64,000 nucleotides of DNA from Trichoplax sp. H2 (lineage: Eukaryota; Placozoa; Uniplacotomia; Trichoplacea), in assembly GCA_003344405.1 (NCBI GenBank), contig NOWV01000135.1:1-64000 (forward strand), written 5' to 3'. How positions within the stretch are numbered: position 1 is the stretch's first letter; the number at the start of each line of letters is the position of its first letter. Below are positions 41,301 to 52,100 of the stretch, piece after piece. Below the pieces are notes generated by a model. The model saw nothing but the letters and a program-made list of their open reading frames with translations. It was not told the origin of the DNA and ran no database searches. Both the position numbers and the translations under genes were made by a program.

Positions 41301-44300
41301 TCGTTTTTCATATAGATATAGATGAATGTGAGACGGAGAATTCAACTTTATGTCACGAAAATTCTCTTTGCATGAACCTACCTGGATCATACTTTTGTGA
41401 ATGTGATGAAGGCTTTAAGCTATCAGGAAAACTTTGCGAAGGTATACACTGGCAGCCTCAATTCATTTTTTATGTAATTTAAAATTGACATGATGCGTTA
41501 ATTAATGAAGCAATCTAATCCAATCAGTCCCAGCCTGTATTTCTAACACTGTGTCTATGATTTCGCTGCGATAGATATCGATGAATGCTCTACTTCAAAT
41601 TTAAATGAATGTGACCGTAATGCTAATTGTATTAACATGGAAGGAACCTACAACTGTATCTGTAAAGAAGGATTTAATGGAAATGGAATTGAGTGTATGG
41701 GTAAGTTTAAGAGTATTGTGGTGATTTCTCTGAGATCAAAAACACAAAGGAGTACCTTAAACAATCTTAAAGTTTAATAGCATATTATCCAATATTGGCG
41801 AAGAATATTATATTTTTTTGTATTTTTATAACTGCATACAAAACGAATTAACGTAATAAAAAGATCAGTGGCAATATTGTCTCTGACAGTCAAATTTTTT
41901 GGAGCATATATAGCATATATATAGCATATAATGTTTGATTTTACTAATAGATATAAACGAATGTGGAAATGCAAATAATTGTTCGAAGGATGCTGTATGT
42001 TCTAATCTTCCTGGGAGCTACAACTGTAGTTGTAAGGCAGGATTTACTGGCGATGGATTAGTTTGTCAAGGTCAAGAGCGCTGCTATAACAATTATGATT
42101 CTAGATATCTTTTCCTTCTATGTTAGAATTTTCTATTGACTAAAGTATCAAACACTCATAGTTATGATTTTACGATGATTCATTATTTGGAGATACTATA
42201 AAAGGTCTATCATATCACATTGCTCATCAGTTTACTAGTATAATTACTACAGTTCAAAAATCTACTACAATCGAAAAATTGTTAAAATTAATTGGATTTC
42301 ATTGGCTAATTTAGCTTAATTACATGCCGTTATTATTACTAAGCAGATAATGTTCATAATGTAAACTTTAATAGCAAACCTTATTACTTTAAAATTATAT
42401 TACTTATTGCTAAATCCTATGTTTCCGTCATCTGTACAACTAGCAATCGTTTTTGCAAGTCAGAACTCTAAAGTTGAGATAAGTTTGTTTAAACTACGCT
42501 ATCGTTTGATTACAGATGTCGATGAATGCCAAAATGCATTTAGTTGCAATACAGAAAGCATTTGCCATAATACAATTGGAGGGTATTATTGTTCATGTAA
42601 AAAAGGATTTTATTTATATCGAAATGTAACGACGGGCATAAGTCAGTGCCAAGGTATTTTAACAAATATATAGTCCTTATTATGTACTAAATACTTCATA
42701 CTGTTGTGTCATTGTCGTTATCGTAAAAGGAGCGATCTAGAACCATTTAGTGGTTTATGCTATTCTAATCGATTCATCATATCGTTACAAGACGGCCTGC
42801 TGTATACAGGATTGATTAGACTGAACGGCACTTACACAGTTGCGTTGGATAACCCAGAAAGCCAAGCTTATGTCTTACTCAAAACGGAAGTCGTAACTAA
42901 AGTAAGATAGAAATATTGAAGTAGTAGATTCTTATACGATATTAATTGTTGTTAAGAAAATATATTTTTTTTTTTTTTACATCGATGATAAAAACTAGTT
43001 GACGGTCGTCTTCTCCAATGATAGCAGAACACAAGATCGCGTTCAGCAGATCTCAATATTAAGTATTAGGTATATACTGTATTCATTTTTTGTCTCATAT
43101 CTTCTAGTGTTCCGTGTTTAAGCAGATTTTAACTTAAAATTTTAGCTTGATCGCGAAGACACACAATATAACAAGTTATGCTTGCCTCATTTTGCTCAAT
43201 AACGATTATAATAGAATTAAATATTTAATACTGGCGTTTGATTGTCAAGTAAATATAATTTTGAAATTGTAATTCAACAGACCTGGGAGTATTTTAGTCA
43301 ATTTTACTTTGACGTTACTCCAAAATGCTACTTCAGTTACTACGGATATTATTAGAGAAATAGCTGAAAATGGTATTACGAGAATCGGTGACTACCCTGT
43401 GACGTCTTTTCACATTAAAGGTATGAAGAACTTGTAGCCAATGTAATGTTACTTTACTACTCAATTAAAAGTATTATAAATTATCAATCTTAATCCGTTA
43501 TCGACGATTTGAAAACAAAATTACTGCTGATTAAGTTTACAGTCATCTTCTTTCTTATCAAGATTACAATGACTGTGTTGACCCTCAAGCTAATACTTGT
43601 TCCAGCTTGCAATCATGTACTAATACGATGGGAACATTTAGCTGCCAGTGCATTTCTGGTTATAGTTGGAATTCAGAGAGTAACCAATGCGAAGGTAAAT
43701 AGATATTTACTCAAAAGGAATGCAGATTGTAAAGTATCAAGTATTAATATACAAAATGAACTGTACGAAATCGATTTATTAATTCCTTAATACCCCTTTT
43801 AATTTTTAATTATAGATATAAACGAATGTTTACTCAATGCAACATGCGCATCTAACGCTATTTGCGTTAACATTTTCGGAGGATTTAAATGCCAATGTGA
43901 GAAAGGTTACACTGGTAATGGTTTGCGTAACTGCTCCTGTAAGTTCTAAATGATGTTTAAACTACTAGTACAATCTAAGTCTATCAATACCTAGTTTTGA
44001 ATTCATGATGTACCAATATATACGTTAAGTCTATTTCTAAGACTTTTTAAGCGTAATCGTACTTTACCTAATAATTCTTGTCAATGCGAAAAATAGCAGA
44101 GTAAAGCTATATAGCATTAGTGGATGAAATGCATGATGCAGTTAACAATATAACTGATCTTAGCTCCTTTCGATCACCTACACTACTAAATACTGTACTC
44201 AATCCACAATTTCTTAAATCATATAGATCTATGTTAGATGATACTGTTTTGTCGCTTTATTTTACTTTTGTAAGAAAGCACTAATTATACAAACTTGTTA

Positions 44301-45190
44301 AGTATTGATTTTCAGTAAATCACTTGACAATAGCAACTCCAAATCAAAAACATAATAGTAAAATTAACGGGATTAATTTAATATCTTCTTAGCCTTATGT
44401 CCGTTGCATTTCTGTCAAAATGATGGACAATGTCTTTACTTGAACGACAGTTTTATCTGCAAGTAAGTTATATTCATATCATTAATATATATATATATGA
44501 CCTTGATCCTACGGTAATATCAGTTGCATAGTTATTTAACAATAATAAACTACAGGGTCGACATTAATAGAATAGTTATTAACATACCTTACGACTAATA
44601 CTAGTTGTACAAGTGAATTTTATGGTCCAAGCTGTGAAAATGCTGTATCAACAGGTAAAGTCTAAAATTATATATACTTCACTAAGATATTACAATAATG
44701 GCTAAATTATTTCTCTCGTAGAAATATCTTAAAATATGTAAAATATTTAGATAATTATTTTCTACGATAGTTAATACAGTCGCAGTGATCGGAATTGCTC
44801 TCGGGTCAGTGGTAGCGGCTCTAGTTATAATTCTATTGGCCATTTATTTGTGGAAGAAATTTTATTCAACGTACGTATAAACTGTATGCATATATCGTAG
44901 TACAAACAGAACATTCTTACCATTAATGACATTGCTTTTCAATTAAGCCTTTTATCGATCTTTATAACAGATACAAAGTTAGTGATGTAGTAAACCTAAG
45001 TAGCAGCGATGCTGACGACAGAAATGATGCCGACAATCAAGATAATAGTGATCATGGCTCGAGTCGTTCTAGCTCCCGTAGCACTGCTCAACAAGCACGT
45101 CCAAATCGGCGAAGTTGCTTTTGGCTTTCCAAAACATCTGATTACGATAGTTACACAAGTTTTGATGCCAACACTACAGAGAATCAATAG
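25203..45190 (+). CDS. Gene B: MUC4-like transmembrane mucin, paralogue of gene A
   Basis: A gene of some 58 exons encoding about 3,660 residues from 25203 on. Order: long Ser/Thr-rich region with repeats (25203-32277), thirteen EGFs (32360-35471), NIDO (35563-36188 and start of the next exon), AMOP (36558-37534), VWD (37680-38243), post-VWD module (38336-39015), EGFs (39409-42653), SEA (42792-43420), EGFs (43563-44654), membrane helix (44780-44870) and cytoplasmic tail, TAG at 45188-45190. From NIDO to the membrane, exon phases equal those of gene A and lengths are equal or differ by a few codons, so the two arose by tandem gene duplication. The product is probably a type I cell-surface mucin. 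The 5' end is uncertain, and the first Ser/Thr exon shows a frame problem near 25470. Confidence 0.88.
26030..30600 (+). repeat. Tandem exon-plus-intron repeat of about 600 bp, gene B
   Basis: Seven to eight units with a period of roughly 590-620 bp, each holding one coding exon and one intron. Introns are also near-identical, with shared blocks such as TATTGCAATAACTAATTAAA, CTCAGAATAGATTACATACT and GTAGTAGACATATA. Differences are mostly single-base changes and small indels in TA-rich parts. The homogeneity in introns and exons alike points to recent amplification or ongoing gene conversion. Confidence 0.93.
26592..30594 (+). CDS. Gene B seven tandem Ser/Thr/Glu-rich repeat exons
   Basis: Exons 26592-26957, 27212-27577, 27811-28173, 28420-28776, 29035-29397, 29630-29989 and 30229-30594, all phase 1-1 and 119-122 codons. 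Each encodes almost the same sequence, with [32 protein letters not shown] and [14 protein letters not shown] as hallmarks. The units are rich in Ser, Thr, Ile, Asp and Glu, have almost no proline and no cysteine. The acidic, proline-poor make-up differs from classical mucin stalks. The last two are the most diverged ([13 protein letters not shown] in the sixth). The fourth uses a shifted acceptor, described under findings. Confidence 0.9.
30767..32277 (+). CDS. Gene B non-repetitive Ser/Thr-rich exons
   Basis: Four phase 1-1 exons: 30767-30994, 31123-31521, 31723-31779 (19 codons) and 31879-32277. All are rich in Ser, Thr, Asn and Tyr, and free of cysteine. They link the repeat block to the EGF array. 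The 399-bp lengths of the second and fourth exons are equal, but their sequences are only loosely alike. Probably a glycosylated spacer. Confidence 0.78.
32360..35471 (+). CDS. Gene B array of thirteen EGF exons before NIDO
   Basis: Exons 32360-32509 (non-calcium EGF with a Ser/Thr lead, partner of gene A 2610-2753), then calcium-type EGFs 32796-32918, 33018-33140, 33245-33367, 33499-33621, 33805-33927, 33997-34119, 34201-34323, 34426-34548, 34653-34775, 34939-35061, 35138-35260 and 35346-35471. All are phase 1-1; eleven are exactly 123 bp. They start DINEC, DIDEC, DLNEC or DVNEC and usually carry CNNTxGSYxCxCKxGFxGNG. Unlike gene A's array they are well diverged from each other, so this array is older. 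Confidence 0.93.
35563..36188 (+). CDS. Gene B NIDO domain, exons 1 and 2
   Basis: Exon 35563-35690 (phase 1 to 0) starts [20 protein letters not shown]. Exon 35808-36188 (phase 0 to 0) has [36 protein letters not shown] and [20 protein letters not shown]. It matches gene A 6096-6223 and 6658-7035 throughout. The third exon begins [14 protein letters not shown] at 36558. Confidence 0.9.
36558..37534 (+). CDS. Gene B end of NIDO and AMOP domain
   Basis: Exon 36558-37058 (phase 0 to 0, 167 codons) includes [35 protein letters not shown] and [14 protein letters not shown]. Exon 37318-37534 (phase 0 to 1) has [22 protein letters not shown] and [10 protein letters not shown]. The cysteine pattern is that of AMOP. 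Near the end of the first exon stands [18 protein letters not shown], even more Trp-rich than its gene A partner. Confidence 0.9.
37680..38243 (+). CDS. Gene B VWD domain with GDPH motif
   Basis: One phase 1-1 exon of 188 codons starting [20 protein letters not shown] and ending near [20 protein letters not shown]. It carries the GDPH site of autocatalytic cleavage in MUC2/MUC4-type VWD domains. It has several NxS/T sequons. Length and boundaries match gene A 8455-9021, which is one codon longer. Confidence 0.92.
38336..39620 (+). CDS. Gene B post-VWD module plus EGF pair
   Basis: Exons 38336-38599, 38718-39015 and 39409-39620, with lengths and phases (1-1, 1-2, 2-1) identical to gene A. The first has [19 protein letters not shown] and [17 protein letters not shown]. 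The second begins [19 protein letters not shown] and ends [12 protein letters not shown]. The third completes that EGF ([12 protein letters not shown]) and adds an EGF starting [10 protein letters not shown]. The beta-rich middle segment is tentatively cadherin- or Ig-like. Confidence 0.85.
39861..42653 (+). CDS. Gene B eight EGF exons between VWD and SEA
   Basis: Exons 39861-39983, 40109-40228, 40592-40714, 40841-40960, 41316-41441, 41575-41700, 41951-42070 and 42516-42653, all phase 1-1. They pair in order with gene A's eight exons. The third ([16 protein letters not shown]) again lacks the calcium motif. The fourth starts DHNEC rather than DxDEC, using TATCAAG as acceptor. Confidence 0.9.
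42792..43420 (+). CDS. Gene B SEA domain
   Basis: Exons 42792-42901 (phase 1 to 0), 42999-43069 (0 to 2) and 43281-43420 (2 to 1), with exactly the same lengths as in gene A (110, 71, 140 bp). Starts [15 protein letters not shown]; the third exon opens [13 protein letters not shown], with the G-S pair at the position where mucin SEA domains self-cleave. The middle exon is weakly conserved with gene A in protein sequence but conserved in size and phase. Confidence 0.8.
43563..44654 (+). CDS. Gene B membrane-proximal EGF exons
   Basis: Exons 43563-43694 ([13 protein letters not shown]), 43816-43938 ([11 protein letters not shown]), and a split compact EGF in 44393-44462 ([12 protein letters not shown]) plus 44605-44654 ([10 protein letters not shown]). 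Phases 1-1, 1-1, 1-2 and 2-1, as in gene A. These place EGFs between SEA and the membrane, as in MUC4-like proteins. Confidence 0.87.
44780..45190 (+). CDS. Gene B transmembrane helix and cytoplasmic tail
   Basis: Exon 44780-44870 (phase 1 to 2) encodes [20 protein letters not shown] followed by YLWKKFYS, a single membrane pass with basic cytosolic flank. Exon 44971-45190 encodes a 72-residue tail: an acidic Asp/Asn-rich part ([16 protein letters not shown]), a Ser/Arg-rich part (GSSRSSSRS), RRSCFW, and a Tyr-containing end ([11 protein letters not shown]), then TAG. Tyrosines and serines could be phosphorylated; this is inference. Confidence 0.85.
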
Positions 45191-48100
45191 TTGTATAATT
45201 ATCATGATTCATATAAAATATTTGCGATCTCTATGTATAAGAGTAATATGACTTATAAAGTTATATATCATCGCAATTTAATAGTTTATAATCAATGATC
45301 TCGAATGTCGAAGTTTATATAGACCACTAGTTCCTTTTATTACATACTGGTATTAATCTTTATAGCCCATTTCAGATTTTGCATTTAATTATTTTGTTTT
45401 TTACAGCATCTAAACTTGAAGGTCAAGTGACTCTGAAGAACAGATAATATCAAATGTATTTTATATACTTATAAATTATATACAGTTGGCATCTGAAGAA
45501 GCAGTTTATATTTTCAGCTTCTTGGCTTTAATACGTATATATAATATTTTTTAAGCATTAATCATTTTGTCTTAACTGATTGGAAGACAATGGATATTAG
45601 TATTTATCCGCTGTACTGTATCTTAATATATCGACAACGCGATACCCTAGTACGTATGCGATATGCGCAATGATTTAATAGAATAAATAATATAAAAATT
45701 ACTGGAAGCAGATCAATGAATTAGTTATCGGTATAAATTTTCTATTAGAAGATTATAATAACTGGTGTGACATTTTCATAAAATCTCTATTTTGTACTGT
45801 ATCTCATACACTAATTAATAAGTTACTTACTCCAAGATCGCTGTACTAGTGTAATTATAGCTTAAACTCTATGCAAGTAATAATATTTAATGCACTGTAT
45901 ATATACATTATACCCGTAGTGCTACTCTAATTTTGCCATGATATAGAAATATAGAGGTGGACCATTTTGGCTTCCTTAATATTACTACAAGACATCAGTA
46001 GTCGCACTTCTCGCATAACCATTACCAATATACTTTAAATTAATTATAAGGTGTACATAACTATTTCTATGACATACGCGTATATAGCTGATTCATCTAC
46101 TGATTGTCTTAAGTAGTAATTATCAAAGGAAGATATTAGATCTAATCAATTATTATGGGCAAATCAGATTATTTGGTAGTAAATAAAAAATTGTCATCTT
46201 TATAACGTACAGAGTCGATTTTGCCATCTTGATCGTTTTTATTATTCTTAACTTGAAAAAGAATATCAGCGGTAGTACCAAGTAACTAATAAATACTGAT
46301 CTAAGTTGAATAATAAATGGTAATTAGAAAATTGCTATAACATATACACGTTTTACCGATCCATCCATCCATGTCTTAAAATATTCTTGAAAAGGGAATT
46401 TAAAATATTTATCGTTACTTTTTACTCAAATATCACGTCGTGATGACACGATTTTAAAGTGGTAACATCTATCTCCATCGATTGGCTATATAAGGATAAT
46501 AGCGGACTCCAATGATTTTAATTATACAGCGTAGCCATAAGGTTAATTTTAATTTAATAGCCAGTAATAAGCAGCGTCTGTAATTCACTTAATTCAATTA
46601 TAACCACTCCTAAGATTACGTCAACTGTATTCGCCTAAACCTTATTATACGATAATAATTATAAGAATTTCAAACTGAATTCACTTAAACCAATAATAAT
46701 TAATTCAGACGGTATTATCGTTAGCAACTGTATCATTTCTATTGGGCTTCATAAAGGCAAAATCGTTCTTAAATCTTTACTCAAAATTCAAGCAGATACC
46801 CCAAATTGGATAAAGGGATAGAATATTCCTTATTTTCAAAAGGGAAAAAAAGAATTGAATAGATTTACAACAGTTAACTTGCCTGCGCCGGTAATATCAA
46901 TGTAAGATAGGAATCTTATTATTACCGCATACGGTAACTTATCACTTTTTTCAGTTCACATCATCAGATGATAGTTTTAGTAACTCTTTCGTATGCTGAG
47001 TCAATCAGTATGCAATACGATATAATAAATTAAATTGATAAATGAAATAGAATTCAATTGAAATCTAGCTCAGGTAGTGAATGTTAAAAAATTATATTAT
47101 CTAATATTGAAACTCTATTACACCAAGAACCTAACTGCTCTATTTTAAATCGACTTAGAATCTCACAAAATAAGTGATAGTTTAAATTTATCGTCATTGT
47201 AATGTTACTCTTTACTGTTATGTCCGATTGCTATTAAGAGCTCTTTAGCCAGTGATATAGTTACAGATTTATGCTTAGTTAGTCAACGAACCCCTTATTG
47301 GGTTGGCTTTACCTATTTATATAAGCGCAACTGTAGGTACTTCCTTTGCAGAGACTGTATTAAATGTATTCTACTCGGTGCTATATTTATTATATTTATT
47401 ATTTATGTATCGTGTGCATATCAGTATCATGAATGTGCAAATTCGAGCTACAATACCATGCTATATAGAACACGAACTTACCCTATCAGTATTTCAGTCA
47501 TCAATATTGTCTAGCGAACATTTTATACTCTTTCGTGATATTTTCGCCATCACGTTGATCCTAAAGACTAGGCATTCATCTAATTGAAACAAGTCTAAGT
47601 TCTCTTTTTATCCTAGATCAAATAGACGAATATGACGATTGACATGATAAATCTAGAATACATATATATGTGCTTGTATGTTATATAACATAACTGATTG
47701 GATTTTTTAAGTAGCGACAAGGAATTAGAATGCATATTATCGGAAGAGTTACTAGATATTCATATCGAAATATTTATTTCCATTAATACTATTAATATCC
47801 GTTGACTCATTTAAATTACAATCTAGCATCACAAATTGGCTCTTTATGTCTAAACATAATCTAAGCAAATATATATGTGTAAGTCTGCTAAACTATCATT
47901 TCAATGAAGTTAAAGTAGCTAATATGCGCATATTAGTCAGAAACTATGGCTGTCCCTATAGTAAAATAGACCCATTTTACTCTCTACGTCTATTGCATCG
48001 TACGCGATAGTCCGATCGATGTGGTAAAGAAGCTATTAGGAACATAAAATAATTGTAATTGCTCCAATTATGCCAATATCATTGATACAACCTAAAATAG

Positions 48101-49188
48101 TAATATGCTGTCCATTACAGTATCGTTTTTTGTTATTATGATTAGCTAATATCATCACCTACTAGGCCATAAATGGCAAAACGAAAAGTGATTTTGATAT
48201 TGTTATCGAATCAACAATTGATTTTAATTCCTTATAATGGATTGATTAATTCAGCTCTAACTGTATAATAAACTTTTAGACTGAATTTTAGTTGAAGAAA
48301 AGACGGATTTAACCTCTGGGATTTAAAATTTGATCATGGTAAAATATGATACTCACAAGTATTTTTTAATTTCAGAGTATATCTAACTTGAATATATCTT
48401 TAAATTTGTAATGGATAGCTTTGATACAGTGCAAATCGATTATAAATTAACGATAGATTGATGTCATATCTAGATGTCATTATTTATCGAATTTTACTAT
48501 GCAGGAAAGATAGTATCATACTAGATCATGAACAGACTCGTAACACTTTCAATTTTGTTATATTTTTAAAATTAGATAATTATTCGAGATAGTAGTTAAA
48601 ATTTCAGCAATCTTTCGAAGAGTCTCTACAAGTAACTTATACTAGAAAAATAAATAACTATATAAGATATTTAGCCCGTGTATTAAATGATAGATAAAGC
48701 AGATTCTCAAAGCACAAGTAGATCAAGAAGATATCTTTGATATATCAGCTAATGTTAGGCTACATTGTTTTGCCAAAAGACGACCATCTAAATCCCAAGT
48801 ATTTGTAACAGCAGTTCGATTTACTTGACATCTATATATTGTCTCGCATCAGAAATTGATCATTTCTTTGGTTGCTTTATTTTCTATTCAGGTTTATCTA
48901 TCCTATGTTTCCAGTTACTTGACTATAATACTTTGGATAACCGGTAAACTTTTAAATTTACGCCTATATAAATCTGATCCATTTTGTGAATCTATCATGT
49001 AATTGACAAAGTTGCATTAGTAACAGCTTATTGAATTAATCGTGATATTGTTACCATATATCAACACTAAGATTAAGAAATTTAGTAGGAATAAATAATT
49101 TTACTGCAGTAACTATTCTGTGTTGAGGATTTATTTTTTAAGAGGATAATCAACTTAGAAATATTTATTTGAAAGTTAATTTTTCTTC
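45191..49188. other. Intergenic DNA between genes B and C
   Basis: About 4 kb of AT-rich DNA without recognisable exons. A possible poly(A) signal AATAAA is near 45683. An open frame of 94 codons at 47303-47587 has no ATG at its head and no known pattern. Gene C's promoter and any signal-peptide exon should lie at the right end of this stretch. Confidence 0.5.
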
Positions 49189-52100
49189 ATGCTAGTAATT
49201 CAGTCTACCCTGTATTGGCAAACTGTTACTCCTGAAACATCTCTCGTGCTGGAAGAACTTGAATCTGTCGAAGCAACAGGTACATCGGAAATTTCTTCAA
49301 GCGGTAAGAAGGTATAGCAAGTTAGCATTTAATTTAATAAACTTATTCGCTAGTTCATGTTGTTCTTCTCTAGAAATAAATCTGCTTTCATACTTTACCC
49401 TAATGTATAATTTAATATTCTAATGTGATATATGAGTATACCAAGCCCGTTATCTGATTAAAGATTTGCAGTATATCGTAAATTCATAATATCTCAAAGA
49501 GTTACTGTATTGATTATAAACAGACTTATTCTGATATTCAACTGATTTAGCTATTCTTATATCTAAATGCATCCTTACTCATATAAAATTTGCTTTTACT
49601 TACGGATACCGTCGAATTTCAATTGAAATGATTAACTAATAACATCCAACCTAATCAACCACACTTAAAATTGTGAAAATAGTAAATGATAGTGTCTTAT
49701 AAGTATACTGAACTATTCTTACACTTTTTTTAGTACTTTCCCTATTATGTTTAAGCTAAACTAATTTTATCATGAAAATACGGAGTCCTTAGCAGGGGCT
49801 AAATTTTCGCTACTACAACTACCGTAAAGCCTTAAACCACTTCAAATTTCATGATATAGAGCAGACATAATACCTATATATCAATTTATAATTCGATACT
49901 ATTTCTATACTTTTAAACTTTCCTCATTATCACATTAAAGTTAAACTAATTCCTTGTCTAAATACCTTCAGCATACTAGTGTAAATTTTTATATGACTGA
50001 GCACAGTGATTAGTTTACGATTAGTAAGATATTCATATAATATCTATCTACCTAATCTATAACTAGGGCTTAAAAGTTGTCATGAACCTAAATTAAAGTA
50101 GGAGCTGACTGAGTCTGTATATTACATAACTGAAAATAATTTAGCGTTGTTTGATCTTAAAACTAACTATCATCGTATATTTCATAGCAAATTAGTCGTT
50201 CACCATTTCTATCCTAATCTGAATATAGTGATTAGTTCGCAGTTAGGTAATCTATATCTAGCTAATGTACAACTAGGGCTTAAAAGTTGACATAGAGTCT
50301 GTGTATTACATGACTGAAAATAACTTGGCCTTGTTTGATCTTAAAAAATTATCATCTTGCACAGTAATTCATAGTAAATTAACTGTTTACCATTTTCTAT
50401 CTCAATCTATACTGAAATTTCTACTATTAATGCATGCAGTAGATTCTTCTTTGACAAATTAAATAGCAGATCAATTTTTCGATTTACCTTTGTCTTCGTC
50501 TGTGGCTGATCTTTTGCAATATTATTGAGTAATAAAATAAAGTTGTACCATAACTTATAAGTAACAAATGTTTATTGACTTTCTTTTTCCAATATCTTTG
50601 CATGTGGTTACTAACATTTATATAATTATCTCGACAGATGATACTACCAAGTTTACGTTAATCGAGAGCTTTCAAGCATCCAGAGTACTCATGTCATCTA
50701 CTTCAGAATTGATAAATGTTCTGATGAAAACCTCTGTATCCACTGATGATCTACTAATAGGTCATTTAAAATTAAATAGTGGCTTATTTTGTTTCGAGTG
50801 TAAAAGAGTTACGGGCATTTACCTTTCCATCTGATTGTAATAACATTTTAATATATAGGTAATACTCCTGCAACTCAGAGCGCAAGCAAGTTATCAACTA
50901 TGGTACCTGGCTCTATAATGGCTACTGATTCTTCTCTAGGAACTATGGCACCTAGTTCTCCATTGGCTATTGATTCTTCTTTAGGAACTATGGTATCTGA
51001 CTTCACAATGGCTACTAATTCTTCTGTAGGAACTATAGTACCTGGCTCTACAATGGCTACTAATTCTTCTTTAGGTTACTTAATGTTGATATTAAGGTAT
51101 ACTATATTGTAAAGCAGCAGTCGATCTCTAAATTTTTATTTATTATAGTCTTGAACAGCTCACAAGAAACAGTCTTGTCGTCGACAGTGACAAAAATACC
51201 AGCCCCTGTACAAGCTACAAATCCTCCTTCAGGTTCTCTAATATTCAAGAAATCTTATGGATGTTAGAATATCTATGTATTCTATGTGATGTATTACTGT
51301 TAAGATGATTTATCATATTTAAACTGATATAATCACTATACTATGGTATACTATATTGTAAAGCAGCAGTCGATCTCTAAATTTATATTTATTATAGTCT
51401 TGACCAGCTCACAAGAAACAGTCTTGTCGTCGACAGTGACAGAAATACCAACCCCTGTACAAGCTACAAATCCTCCTTCAGGTTCTCTAATATTCAAGAA
51501 ATCTTATGGACGTTAGAAAATCTATGTATTCTATGTTTTGTATTACTGTTTAGATGATTTATCATATTTAAACTAATATAATCACTAATCATTCTAACTA
51601 CGATAATTCTACTATACTATAGTAACAACTAGTATGCCAATTTCGACCACTACCATGCCTCCTTCAGGTTATTTATGCATTGACTATATAACTATGATGT
51701 TCGGATCTTGTTTGGATAAAGTTGAATATATCGGTGTTCGAAAAGTAGAAATAGAGTGGATATCCTTCATTATAGTACATCGAATTACATTTAAAGTGAC
51801 GCCGTCACTATTAGGAATAGCAACAATAGAGGATACATCGATTAATTATTTTACTATAAAATTAATGGCAATTTAACGTATACTCGTATAACCTAAATGA
51901 CTTGTTACTAAAATCAATATCTTTCGAAATATTAGGCGATCTTTGCGTTTCCCGAGCTGATTGTAATGATCGAGGGCCATGCATAAATATTACTGACATC
52001 AATCATAAAATCTGCAGGTCATTAAGATAAATAGCGAACAGATAGCGTTAGATGCATGAAAATTATAACTATAAAAGTAACACATATTGAATTAATTCAT

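Noticed and set aside
47303-47587. 94-codon frame with hydrophobic stretch in the B-C spacer
   Set aside because: No ATG at its head, no splice partners, and the hydrophobicity fits T-rich DNA read by chance.
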